A stretch of DNA of 10,175 nt. Source: JAYZAP01 sp964645285. GTDB lineage: Bacteria; Pseudomonadota; Alphaproteobacteria; JAAXGF01. Of the stretch, positions 1-7,166 are shown one piece after another. A program made the translations under genes and the position numbers. The stretch lies in contig CAZYDR010000121.1 of NCBI GenBank assembly GCA_964645285.1, forward strand, positions 1 to 10,175, read 5' to 3'. How positions within the stretch are numbered: position 1 is the first letter of the stretch; every line of letters starts with the position of its first letter. The notes under the pieces were generated by a model. The model worked only from the letters and a program-made list of their open reading frames with translations. It did not search any database and was not told where the DNA came from.

Positions 1-1333
1 CGGGCACCTTGGTCGATGAGTTGTGGGGACAGCCCGAGCAGAAATAGGGCACCCGGTCGAGCGGCGCCCGCCAGTTGGTCAGGGCCGCTTCCTTGCGCTC
101 CAGGAAGGCGAGGCGGTCGTCGATCACCGGGCTGCGGTGGATCGGCGCCAGGCGCCGGGCGATGACCCGGGCGATGCGCGCCGGCGTGAGCTCGTCAATC
201 GACGGCAGCACCCAGTCGCCGGCCTCGTCGAACTTGCCGACCACCCGCGGCCGGTGCCCGGCCTCGCTGTGATAAAGCTGCTCCTTGAGCTGATTCTCGA
301 TCAGCGCCCGCTTTTCCTCGACTACGAGGATTTCCTCGAGGCCCTCGGCGAAGCGCCGGATGCCGTCGCGCTCAAGCGGCCAGACCATGGCCACCTTGTA
401 GACCGCCAGGCCGATGTCCTCGGCCGCCGCCTGATCGATGCCCAGGTCTTCGAGGGCCTGGCGCACATCGAGGTAGGACTTGCCGGCGGTGACGATGCCG
501 AAGCGCGGCTTGGCGCTGCCGAAGACGATGCCGTCGAGCTGGTTGGCTCGGGCGTAGGCCAGCGCTGCGTAGACCTTGAACTCGTGGAGCCGGCGCTCCT
601 GTTCCATACGGTCGTCGGGCCAGCGGATGTTGAGGCCGCCGGGCGGCAGCTCGAAATCGTCGGGCGTGACGAGCCGCACCCGCGACGGGTCGACCGACAC
701 CGAGGCCGAGGTATCGACAGTCTCGGCCACGGTCTTGAAGCCGACCCATAGGCCCGAGTAGCGCGACAGGGCCCAGCCGTGCAGACCGAAGTCGAGGAAC
801 TCCTGAACCCCGGCCGGGCTGAGCACCGGCATGGAGGCGTCCATGAAGGCGTACTCGCTCTGGTGCGGCAGGGTCGAGGACTTGCAGGTGTGGTCGTCGC
901 CGGCCAGGGCCAGCACCCCGCCATGGGCCGAGGAGCCGGCGTTGTTGCCGTGCTTGAAGGCGTCGCCGGAACGATCCACGCCGGGGCCCTTGCCGTACCA
1001 CATGGCGAAAACGCCGTCGTAGTTGGTGTCCGGATAAAGCCCGACCTGCTGGCTGCCCCACACGGCGGTGGCCGCCAGGTCCTCATTCACACCGGGCTGA
1101 AAGTGAATGTGGTTGTTCTCGACAAACGGCCCGGCCCGCCACAGCTCGCGGTCAAGATTGCCCAGCGGCGAGCCGCGATAGCCCGAAATAAAACACGCGG
1201 TGTTGAGCCCGGCGGCCACGTCGCGCTGGCGCTGCATGATCGGCAACCGCACCAGCGCCTGGGTCCCGGTAAGATAAACCCGCCCGCTCTCCAGCCCGTA
1301 CTTGTCATCGAGACTGACGGCCGCTAGCGCCAT
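1..1333 (-). CDS. Indolepyruvate ferredoxin oxidoreductase, fused form, N-terminal part (runs off the window)
   Basis: Seen: an uninterrupted minus-strand frame of 444 codons from an ATG at 1333 to the window edge, with no stop. A GAGGAG ribosome binding site lies about 7 bases upstream of the ATG. Residues 23-38 (GTQALVRLPIMQRQRD), 49-58 (ISGYRGSPLG) and NEDLA at 83-87 match the N-terminal 2-oxoacid:ferredoxin oxidoreductase fold. The last visible residues, PYFCSGCPHNSSTK, are the CPH motif that opens the thiamine-diphosphate domain. Known: these large cytosolic enzymes (about 1,150 residues when fused) oxidatively decarboxylate aryl pyruvates, or related branched 2-oxoacids, to acyl-CoA and reduce ferredoxin. 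The thiamine and gamma domains should therefore lie left of position 1. The gene starts inside the end of the small membrane-protein gene and may be cotranscribed with it and the acyl-CoA synthetase. The family assignment is firm; the exact substrate is not visible. Confidence 0.9.
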   Translation of the reverse strand, partial: MALAAVSLDDKYGLESGRVYLTGTQALVRLPIMQRQRDVAAGLNTACFISGYRGSPLGNLDRELWRAGPFVENNHIHFQPGVNEDLAATAVWGSQQVGLYPDTNYDGVFAMWYGKGPGVDRSGDAFKHGNNAGSSAHGGVLALAGDDHTCKSSTLPHQSEYAFMDASMPVLSPAGVQEFLDFGLHGWALSRYSGLWVGFKTVAETVDTSASVSVDPSRVRLVTPDDFELPPGGLNIRWPDDRMEQERRLHEFKVYAALAYARANQLDGIVFGSAKPRFGIVTAGKSYLDVRQALEDLGIDQAAAEDIGLAVYKVAMVWPLERDGIRRFAEGLEEILVVEEKRALIENQLKEQLYHSEAGHRPRVVGKFDEAGDWVLPSIDELTPARIARVIARRLAPIHRSPVIDDRLAFLERKEAALTNWRAPLDRVPYFCSGCPHNSSTKVP

Positions 1334-1708
1334 CGCGATATCTCCTCAAACCCCGGCGGCGGCGCGCCTGTGACAGACCACGCCGCATCCCCATGAATAT
1401 AGCGCATCCGGCGAGGGAAAGCATCCGGTGGGTGGGGTATGGGAAAGCCAAGAATGACAAGCTGCGCCGCCATGACAAAGAGGCCGATGATGACGTCGCG
1501 CGCAACCGGCAGTCCCTTGGCCAGGGCGAAACGCACAAGCAAGATCGGGCCGTAAACCAGGGGCAGGCCGAATTGCATGTAGGCCAAGGCCCGTCTATCA
1601 TCCGTCAGAAGCCAAATGCCAACTTCCACCAGCACCAACGGCGCCAGAATGCCGAGCGCCGAGCGCCCAGCGGACGAAGGAGGGGGACGGCGCGGCGGCG
1701 GTGGTCAT
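1324..1708 (-). pseudogene. Small three-helix membrane protein gene, frameshifted by a 7-bp tandem duplication
   Basis: I do not recognise the family. From the ATG at 1708 the frame reads MTTAAAPSPSFVRWALG, then shifts and stops at 1598-1600, giving only 36 residues. A second frame, open from upstream of 1638 to a stop at 1324-1326, is strongly hydrophobic. The two join cleanly if one copy of the tandem 7-mer at 1651-1664 is removed. The restored protein has 125 residues, with likely membrane helices WALGILAPLVLVEVGIWLL, one around YMQFGLPLVYGPILL and one around DVIIGLFVMAAQLVILG, then a charged C-terminal tail. The stop overlaps the start of the oxidoreductase gene by 10 bases, so coupled translation is likely when the frame is intact. 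A TTG at 1638 could start a shortened product, but it lies inside the first helix and has no visible ribosome binding site. The upstream ATG has only a weak, distant GAGG. Alternative: the shift is a sequencing or assembly error and the gene is whole. Confidence 0.6.
1651..1664. repeat. Perfect 7-bp tandem duplication inside a coding region
   Basis: The heptamer GCCGAGC occurs twice without a gap (GCTCGGC twice on the coding, minus strand). Seven is not a multiple of three, so the extra copy shifts the reading frame of the small membrane protein just where its first helix begins. Removing one copy gives codons for WALGILAP and a continuous hydrophobic helix. Confidence 0.85.
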
Positions 1709-1770
1709 GGCGTCAGGGCGGCCTCGTAAGATCGACACTACCCATGATAGCCCACGTTGACATGTTCAAT

Positions 1771-1810
1771 AAAAACTAGTGGAGGCCGGGCCGGCGGTTA
1801 CGCCATCCTC
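1771..1810 (-). terminator. Possible weak terminator after the acyl-CoA synthetase gene
   Basis: Just downstream of the synthetase stop, the minus-strand transcript can form a hairpin. The outer arms are GAGG/CCTC (1782-1785 with 1807-1810) and the inner arms GGCG/CGCC with loop TAAC (1793-1804). A run of five T follows at 1775-1771. The stem is interrupted and the T run starts about six bases after it, so this is a poor match to a classical Rho-independent terminator. If real, it would separate the synthetase from the two genes downstream. Confidence 0.22.
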
Positions 1811-1816
1811 GCTACC

Positions 1817-3565
1817 TCAATACAGCCCGTCCAACACATCCCCATAGCGCCCGATAATGGCGTGGCGGCGGGTTTTCATGGTCGGGGTCATTTCGCCGTT
1901 GTCGATGGTGAAGGGCTCGGCGGCGAGGGCGAAGCGCTTGACGGTCTCGATAGGGGAGAGGCCGGCGGAGGCGCGCTTGATCGCCTCGCCGACGGCCTTG
2001 GTCAGGCCCTCGGTGTCGCCGTCGTGGACCTTGACGGTCTCGTCGTCAGGGACGATCAACGCCACCAGGTGGGGGCGGCGGTCGCCGTAGACCATGGCCT
2101 GGGCGATTTCCGGCTCGAGCATGAGTACCCCCTCGACCCGCTGGGGCGACAGGTTGTCGCCGCCGGAGTTGACGATGATGTCTTTCTTTCGGTCGGTGAT
2201 ACGGATGCGTCCGCGATCGTCGATCTCGCCGATATCGCCGGTATGGAGCCAGCCGTCGATCAGGGCGGCGGCGGTGGCCTCCGGGGCGTTCCAGTAGCCG
2301 TCCATGACCAGCTCGCCGCGCACCAGGATCTCGCCGTCGCCGGCGATCCTGACCTCGACTCCGTCAAGCGGCGGGCCGACCGTTGAGACGTCGTTGATCT
2401 CGGGCCGGTTGACCGAGATCACCGGCGCCGATTCGGTCTGGCCGTAGCCCTGGAGGATAGGCAGGCCGAGGGCCAGGAAGAACAGGCCGATATCCTCGTT
2501 GAGCGGCGCGCCGCCGGAGATCAGGGCCTTGAGCCGACCGCCGAAGCGGCCGCGCACCTTTTCGCGCACCAGGCGCTCGACCAGGCCGTCGAGCAGGCGC
2601 TCGCCAAGACCCAGGCTATGGGGTGCGTGATAGCGCTTGCTGCCCAAATCCACCGCCGACTCGAACAGCTTGCGCTTGAGCCCGCCGGAGCGCTGGATGC
2701 CGCCGAGGATGCGCGCCCGCATAGTCTCGTAAAGCCGCGGCACGCAGGTCATGAACGTGGGCCGCGCTTCGAGCAGGTTGGTGGTCAGGGTCTCGACCCG
2801 TTCGGCGTAGTAGATCTGAGCGCCCAGGGAGATCGGGAAGAACAGCCCGGCGGTATGCTCGTAGGAATGGCTGAGCGGCAGGAACGACAGGAAGATTTCG
2901 TCGTCGAGGCCGAGTTCCTGGAGCAGGCCGTAGGCGCCCCACAGGTTGGCGGCGATGGCGGCGTGGCTCAGCATGACGCCCTTTGGCCGGCCACCGGTGC
3001 CCGAGGTGTAGATCAGGCAGGCCAGGTCGCCCTTGGCGATAGCGCCGACGATTTGTTCGACATCGTCATCCATGGTCGCGCCGCTTGCCACTACATCGTC
3101 CCAGTTGGTGATGGTCATGCCCAGGGCGTCGGCGCTGTCGACAGGGTCCATGGTGACCACAAGATCGAGCCCCGGCGTGTCATGGGCCGCCGGCAGGGCG
3201 CGCTCGGCCATGGCCGGCCCCGATATGATCAGGGCGCTGGCGCCGCTGTCGCCGAAAATGTGCTTGTGGTCATCCACGGTGTTGGTGGTGTAGCCCGGCA
3301 CGGTGATGGCGCCGGCCGACAGGATGGCAAGATCGGCGACCGCCCAGTTGGGCCGGTTTTCCGAAACCAGGGCAACCCGGTCACCGGGTTTGACGCCGGC
3401 GGCGCGCAGGCCGCGCGACAGGGCGTTGACCTCATCGGCTACTTGCCGCCACGACTGGGTACGGTATTCACCGTCGTGCTTGGACCACAGGAACGGCGCA
3501 TCACCGCCGACCGCCGCCTGATCGAAGAACATAGTGGCCAGATTAGGCCAGCGTTTCGCGGGCAT
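1817..3565 (-). CDS. Long-chain acyl-CoA synthetase (AMP-forming, ANL superfamily)
   Basis: A 582-residue adenylate-forming enzyme that activates a carboxylic acid, probably a long-chain fatty acid, to its CoA ester through an acyl-AMP intermediate. Motifs in order: the phosphate-binding loop YTSGTGGRPKG near 186-196; PLSHSYEH at 230-237; the adenine-site motif GYGQTE at 373-378; the TGD aspartate motif at 442-444; the hinge DRKKD at 458-462; and the C-terminal GEMTPTMKTRR, in which Lys564 is the likely catalytic lysine. Length and motif spelling fit the FAA1-like branch (COG1022) rather than short-chain acetyl-CoA synthetases. No signal peptide is seen; such proteins are cytosolic or membrane-associated. 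The start is supported by a GAGGGGGAG ribosome binding site 5-6 bases upstream of the ATG. It is divergent from pepF, and the membrane-protein and oxidoreductase genes follow on the same strand. Chain-length preference cannot be read from the sequence. Confidence 0.93.
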   Translation of the reverse strand: MPAKRWPNLATMFFDQAAVGGDAPFLWSKHDGEYRTQSWRQVADEVNALSRGLRAAGVKPGDRVALVSENRPNWAVADLAILSAGAITVPGYTTNTVDDHKHIFGDSGASALIISGPAMAERALPAAHDTPGLDLVVTMDPVDSADALGMTITNWDDVVASGATMDDDVEQIVGAIAKGDLACLIYTSGTGGRPKGVMLSHAAIAANLWGAYGLLQELGLDDEIFLSFLPLSHSYEHTAGLFFPISLGAQIYYAERVETLTTNLLEARPTFMTCVPRLYETMRARILGGIQRSGGLKRKLFESAVDLGSKRYHAPHSLGLGERLLDGLVERLVREKVRGRFGGRLKALISGGAPLNEDIGLFFLALGLPILQGYGQTESAPVISVNRPEINDVSTVGPPLDGVEVRIAGDGEILVRGELVMDGYWNAPEATAAALIDGWLHTGDIGEIDDRGRIRITDRKKDIIVNSGGDNLSPQRVEGVLMLEPEIAQAMVYGDRRPHLVALIVPDDETVKVHDGDTEGLTKAVGEAIKRASAGLSPIETVKRFALAAEPFTIDNGEMTPTMKTRRHAIIGRYGDVLDGLY

Positions 3566-3711
3566 TGATCGTCTCCCCCTCGTGGTTCAGGCTTGATCCG
3601 GCAGTCCCCTCGTGGCAACGGCAAGGTTCCGTTGTGTCGTCCCAGGGGATATTAAACAGAGTCATGGCGCGACCAAAGCCCCTTGAATTGGAACACGGCG
3701 ATATCTCACCT
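3566..3711. promoter_or_regulatory. Divergent intergenic region between acyl-CoA synthetase and pepF
   Basis: This short region must hold signals for both directions. On the minus strand the synthetase ribosome binding site is next to 3566. On the plus strand the most AT-rich stretch contains TATTAA (3650-3655), a possible -10 element, with TTCCGT (3627-3632) at 17 bp as a poor -35. An in-frame ATG at 3664 (MARPKPLE...) could extend pepF by 16 residues. AGGGG at 3644-3648 is too far (15 bases) to be a normal ribosome binding site for it. Promoter calls are inference only. Confidence 0.25.
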
Positions 3712-5499
3712 ATGAATACCACGGCAAATCAACTTGATATCGGCGTCCTGCCTGAATGGGACCTTGCCGATCTGTATCCGGCGACCGATTCAGCCGCCCT
3801 CGAAGCCGACCTCACCGCCGCCGCCGTTAAGGCCGAAGCCTTTGAGGCGGCCTATGGCGGCAAGCTCGAAGGCTTGAGCGGCGACAAGCTGGGCGCTGCC
3901 ATTGCCGAGTACGAAGTCATCGACGGCCTGCTCGGGCGCATCATGAGTTATGCCGGCCTGGTTCACGCAGGAGCCATGGACGATCCGGAGGTCCGGCGCT
4001 TCTACCAGACCATGCAGGAGCGGGTGACAGACATTTCGGCCCGGGTGCTGTTTTTCACCCTGGAGATCAACAACCTCGACGACGAGACCCTGGCGAAAAT
4101 GATGAAAGCGCCGGCGGCCGACCGTTACGCGCCGTGGGTGAGGGACCTGCGCTCATTCCGGCCTTACCAGTTGAGCCATGAGCTGGAACGTCTGCTGCAC
4201 GAGAAATCCGTCGCCGGGCGTTCTGCCTGGACGCGGCTGTTCGAGCAGACCATAGACGCCCTGCGTTTTCCATTCGATGGTCGGGATCTGACCAGCGCCG
4301 AGGCGCTTCACCTGCTGGCCGATCACGATGGCGCCGTGCGCAAGCGCGCCGCCCAATCGTTGGCCGATGTGCTGGGGACCAACGCCCGGACCTTCGCGCT
4401 GATCTTCAGCACCCTGATCAAGGACAAGGAGATCGAGGACCAGTGGCGCGGGCTGGCTCGGCCGATCTCGTCGCGCAATCTGTCAAACCAGGTCGAGGAC
4501 GAGGTGGTCGATGCCCTGATCGGCGCGGTCAAGCAGGCCTATCCCCGGCTGTCCCATCGCTACTACGCCATCAAGGCAAAGTGGTTCGGGGTCGAGGCTC
4601 TCGATTATTGGGACCGCAACGCGCCGCTGCCCGATGAAGACGACCGTATCATTCCGTGGACCGACGCCCGCGACACGGTGATCGCCGCCTACGGCGCTTT
4701 TTCGCCCGAGATGGCCGACCTTGGCCGGCGCTTCTTCGATAATGCCTGGATCGACGCTCCGGTACGGCCGGGCAAGGCGCCTGGCGCCTTTTCCCATCCC
4801 ACGGTGCCGGCGGCGCATCCCTACATCCTGCTCAACTACCAGGGCGCGGTGCGCGACGTCATGACTCTGGCCCACGAGATCGGCCACGGGGTTCATCAGT
4901 TGCTTGCCGCGGGTCAGGGGAAGCTTTTGGCGGATACGCCGCTAACCCTGGCGGAGACCGCTTCCGTATTCGGCGAGCAACTCACTTTCCGCGCCATGCT
5001 CGACGCCGAGGACGACCCCGTCCGGCGCCGGGTCATGCTCGCCGGCAAGGTCGAGGACATGCTCAACACCGTGGTCCGCCAGATTGCCTTCTGTGAGTTT
5101 GAGCGCCGCTTCCACGATGAGCGCCGCGAGGGAGAGCTGACGCCCGAGCGTATCGGCGACCTCTGGCTCGAAATCCAGGGCGAGAGCCTGGGCCCGGCGA
5201 TCCGCTTCGACGACGGCTACCGGGCTTATTGGACCTACATCCCGCATTTCATCCACACGCCGTTCTACGTCTACGCCTATGCCTTCGGTGACTGCTTGGT
5301 GAACTCGCTCTACGCGGTCTACCAGGACCGGCCCGACGGATTTCAGGACAAGTATTTCGCCATGCTGCGGGCTGGCGGCACGTTGCGCCACAAGGAGCTG
5401 TTGGCGCCCTTTGGCCTCGACGCCACGGATCCCAATTTCTGGAACCGTGGCCTCGACGTTATCAGCGCTCTGATCGACGAACTCGAAGCGGTGGCATGA
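3712..5499 (+). CDS. pepF: Oligoendopeptidase F-like zinc metallopeptidase, M3 family
   Basis: A cytosolic zinc peptidase of 595 residues that cleaves short peptides and probably helps to recycle peptide fragments. Seen: the zinc motif HEIGH at 388-392 followed by GVHQ, the third zinc ligand Glu415 in LAETAS, and the C-terminal M3 substrate-binding segment YIPHFIHTPFYVYAYAFG (509-526) with conserved His and Tyr residues. The N-terminal LPEWDLADLYP and the helical PepF N-terminal domain also fit. No signal peptide is visible. I chose the ATG at 3712 because the family core begins about 16 residues later. The in-frame ATG at 3664 (611 residues) is a real alternative, and neither has a strong ribosome binding site. 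The frame is open further upstream to a TTG at 3565, which is unlikely. The stop codon overlaps the next gene's start (ATGA), so it is probably the first gene of a two-gene operon. Confidence 0.92.
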   Translation: MNTTANQLDIGVLPEWDLADLYPATDSAALEADLTAAAVKAEAFEAAYGGKLEGLSGDKLGAAIAEYEVIDGLLGRIMSYAGLVHAGAMDDPEVRRFYQTMQERVTDISARVLFFTLEINNLDDETLAKMMKAPAADRYAPWVRDLRSFRPYQLSHELERLLHEKSVAGRSAWTRLFEQTIDALRFPFDGRDLTSAEALHLLADHDGAVRKRAAQSLADVLGTNARTFALIFSTLIKDKEIEDQWRGLARPISSRNLSNQVEDEVVDALIGAVKQAYPRLSHRYYAIKAKWFGVEALDYWDRNAPLPDEDDRIIPWTDARDTVIAAYGAFSPEMADLGRRFFDNAWIDAPVRPGKAPGAFSHPTVPAAHPYILLNYQGAVRDVMTLAHEIGHGVHQLLAAGQGKLLADTPLTLAETASVFGEQLTFRAMLDAEDDPVRRRVMLAGKVEDMLNTVVRQIAFCEFERRFHDERREGELTPERIGDLWLEIQGESLGPAIRFDDGYRAYWTYIPHFIHTPFYVYAYAFGDCLVNSLYAVYQDRPDGFQDKYFAMLRAGGTLRHKELLAPFGLDATDPNFWNRGLDVISALIDELEAVA

Positions 5500-6851
5500 A
5501 CCGGCGCTCGGCTGACGACGACAGTCTTCCCGGCCGGGTCCGGCGTTACGCCCGGGTTTCGACATCCATGGCTGGGGTCGCGACCAGACTAGGGGCCAAG
5601 CGTATTCTTGGCGTGCCGCTCGACCGCGGGCGCCACGCCGCCGATTTGACCAGGGCGCTCGGCGGCGTCAAGGGGCCGCTCATGAAGGTGGCGCAACTGC
5701 TGGCCACCATCCCCGACGCCTTGCCCCGGGAATACGCCGCCGAACTGGCCCAGCTTCAGGCCGACGCGCCGGCCATGGGCTGGCCCTTCGTCAAACGCCG
5801 CATGGCCAGCGAACTGGGCCGCGACTGGCGCCAGCGCTTCGACACATTTGAAACCGAGGCCGCCGCCGCCGCCTCGCTGGGCCAGGTCCACCGGGCTACC
5901 GACTTTGAGGGCCGCGAACTGGCCTGCAAGCTGCAGTATCCCGACATGGGCTCGGCGGTGGAAGCTGACCTGCAACAGCTCAAGCTGATTTTCGCCATCT
6001 ACCGGCGTCAGGATAAGGCCATCGAGACCGACCGCATCCATGACGAAATCGCCGCCCGCCTGCGCGAGGAGCTCGACTACGACCTCGAGCGCCGCCACAT
6101 GGAACTCTACGTCCGCATGCTCAAGGACGAGGCCCAGGTCCATGTGCCGGTAGCGCTGCCGGATCTCTCGACCGGGCGGCTGCTGACCATGTCGTGGCTT
6201 GACGGCGAGCCCTTGATGAAATGGACCGGGCGCGGCGCCGAAGAGCGCAACAACCTGGCCCTCAACATGTTCCGTGCCTGGTACGTACCGTTCTACAATT
6301 ACGGCGTCATCCACGGCGATCCGCACCTGGGCAATTACTCGGTGCGCCCGGACGGCGCCGTCAATCTGCTCGATTACGGCTGCATCAGGGTGTTCGAGGC
6401 CAAGTTCATCGGCGGCGTTATCGATCTCTATCACGCGCTGCAGAACGACGACCGGGACCTGGCCGTCCACGCCTACGAAACCTGGGGGTTCAGCGGCCTC
6501 ACCAGCGAACTTATCGACGTGCTCAATATGTGGGCTTACTTCGTCTACGACCCGCTGCTCGAGGACCGCGCCCGGCGCATTCAGGCCGAGGACGAGGGCA
6601 CCATGTACGGCGCCCGGGTGGCGGCCAAGGTGCATCGCGAACTGCACCGCCTGGGCGGCGTCAGCCCGCCGCGCGAGTTCGTCTACATGGACCGCGCCGC
6701 CATCGGCCTGGGCTCGGTGTTCCTCCACCTCAACGCCGAGGTCAACTGGCACCAGCTGTTCGAAAGCCTGATCGAAGATTTCGACGCGGGAAAGCTTCAG
6801 CGCCGCCAGACCGCCATGCTCAAAAAGGCGAGGGTGCCGTTGCCGGGGTAG
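5496..6851 (+). CDS. ABC1/AarF (UbiB-like) atypical kinase
   Basis: A 451-residue member of the UbiB/ADCK family, whose members act in ubiquinone biosynthesis or lipid metabolism, usually at membranes. Motifs in order: a KxGQ-like motif, here KVAQ at 64-67, inside the typical PLMKVAQLLATIPDALP segment; the alanine-rich loop AAAAASLGQVH (122-132) that replaces the glycine-rich loop of normal kinases; ATP-site Lys145 in ACKLQYP; a Glu-rich EELDYDLER (191-199); the catalytic loop HGDPHLGN (273-280) with Asp275 and Asn280; and DYG (293-295) in place of DFG. The nucleotide-binding residues look intact, so it is probably active, but the Gly-to-Ala change in KxGQ is notable. I see no obvious transmembrane helix at the C terminus, unlike E. 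coli UbiB. It starts inside the pepF stop codon with a poor ribosome binding site, suggesting translational coupling. No other ubiquinone gene is nearby, so a role in quinone synthesis is not proved. Confidence 0.9.
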   Translation: MNRRSADDDSLPGRVRRYARVSTSMAGVATRLGAKRILGVPLDRGRHAADLTRALGGVKGPLMKVAQLLATIPDALPREYAAELAQLQADAPAMGWPFVKRRMASELGRDWRQRFDTFETEAAAAASLGQVHRATDFEGRELACKLQYPDMGSAVEADLQQLKLIFAIYRRQDKAIETDRIHDEIAARLREELDYDLERRHMELYVRMLKDEAQVHVPVALPDLSTGRLLTMSWLDGEPLMKWTGRGAEERNNLALNMFRAWYVPFYNYGVIHGDPHLGNYSVRPDGAVNLLDYGCIRVFEAKFIGGVIDLYHALQNDDRDLAVHAYETWGFSGLTSELIDVLNMWAYFVYDPLLEDRARRIQAEDEGTMYGARVAAKVHRELHRLGGVSPPREFVYMDRAAIGLGSVFLHLNAEVNWHQLFESLIEDFDAGKLQRRQTAMLKKARVPLPG

Positions 6852-6857
6852 GGAGCG

Positions 6858-7103
6858 CTATTTGGTCTTGCTGCTGAAGGCAGCGGTCAAATTGTCCGGC
6901 AGCGGCGCATCGAAATCCTCGGACAGTACGATCATGCCGCGGGCGCTCCCTGGTTTTCGAGTGGTTGGATTGGCTATTACGGGCTCAGGCTTGACAATCG
7001 GCTCGCCGGACTTGGTGATGATGATCTCTTCTCCCAGGCGCACGCGCTCGATCAGCATCGAGAAATTCGCCTCGGCTTCATCGAACGTCACAACTATCGA
7101 CAT
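6858..7103 (-). CDS. Phd/YefM-like type II antitoxin, apparently without its toxin
   Basis: An 81-residue protein starting MSIVVTFDEAEANFSMLIERV. The segment with GEEIIITKSGEPIVKPEPV is the N-terminal DNA-binding and dimerisation fold of Phd/YefM antitoxins, and the C-terminal tail with PGSARGMIVLSEDFDAPLP resembles the toxin-wrapping tail seen in this family, often with PIN-domain toxins. Such antitoxins bind their own promoter and neutralise a toxin. The start at 7103 is chosen because GAGGA lies about 8 bases upstream; a GTG at 7139 would give 93 residues with no such site. A toxin gene would be expected directly downstream, but the convergent kinase gene ends only 6 bases away and no small toxin-like frame is present on either side. 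It lies 63 bp after the VOC gene on the same strand. It may be a solitary remnant, a stand-alone regulator, or act on a toxin elsewhere. Confidence 0.78.
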   Translation of the reverse strand: MSIVVTFDEAEANFSMLIERVRLGEEIIITKSGEPIVKPEPVIANPTTRKPGSARGMIVLSEDFDAPLPDNLTAAFSSKTK

Positions 7104-7127
7104 CGGTTTCATCCTCATGGGCTTTAT

Positions 7128-7146
7128 GTGGGCTGCCACCGCCCAC
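7128..7146. other. Intergenic hairpin between the VOC and antitoxin genes
   Basis: A perfect 6-bp inverted repeat, GTGGGC and GCCCAC, surrounds a 7-base loop. It sits in the 63-bp gap between the VOC stop and the antitoxin start. No T run follows in either direction, so it is not a classical terminator. It could be an operator for antitoxin self-regulation or an mRNA structure; this is inference. Confidence 0.35.
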
Positions 7147-7166
7147 GTTGCCGTACTGGCGACCTA

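Noticed and set aside
23..1327. Plus-strand open frames and alternate minus frames over 23-1327
   Set aside because: They are shadows of the indolepyruvate oxidoreductase reading frame, which is open through the window edge and carries family motifs.
1715..1747. A 10-codon minus-strand leader frame (ATG at 1747) before the small membrane-protein gene
   Set aside because: No ribosome binding site and no regulatory codon pattern; too short to support.
1757..1762. A perfect TTGACA -35 box on the plus strand
   Set aside because: No -10 at normal spacing and no plus-strand gene follows, so it is likely chance.
1393..2386. Plus-strand frames at 1393-1779 and 1757-2386
   Set aside because: No family features; the first covers the hydrophobic minus-strand gene and the second lies opposite the synthetase C-terminus.
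2618..3568. A 316-codon plus-strand open frame opposite the acyl-CoA synthetase
   Set aside because: Antisense shadow of a gene with complete motifs and a good ribosome binding site; no domain seen in its translation.
3565..3711. TTG at 3565 as the pepF start
   Set aside because: It would add 49 residues of non-family sequence and overlap the start of the divergent synthetase; the ATG at 3712 or 3664 is more likely.
5589..6752. A 387-codon minus-strand open frame opposite the ABC1 kinase gene
   Set aside because: It mirrors a clear kinase with all motifs; long antisense frames are common in GC-rich coding DNA, and its translation shows no recognisable domain.
6879..6900. A small GCTGC/GCAGC hairpin as terminator for the ABC1 kinase gene
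   Set aside because: It lies inside the antitoxin coding region and has no following T run.
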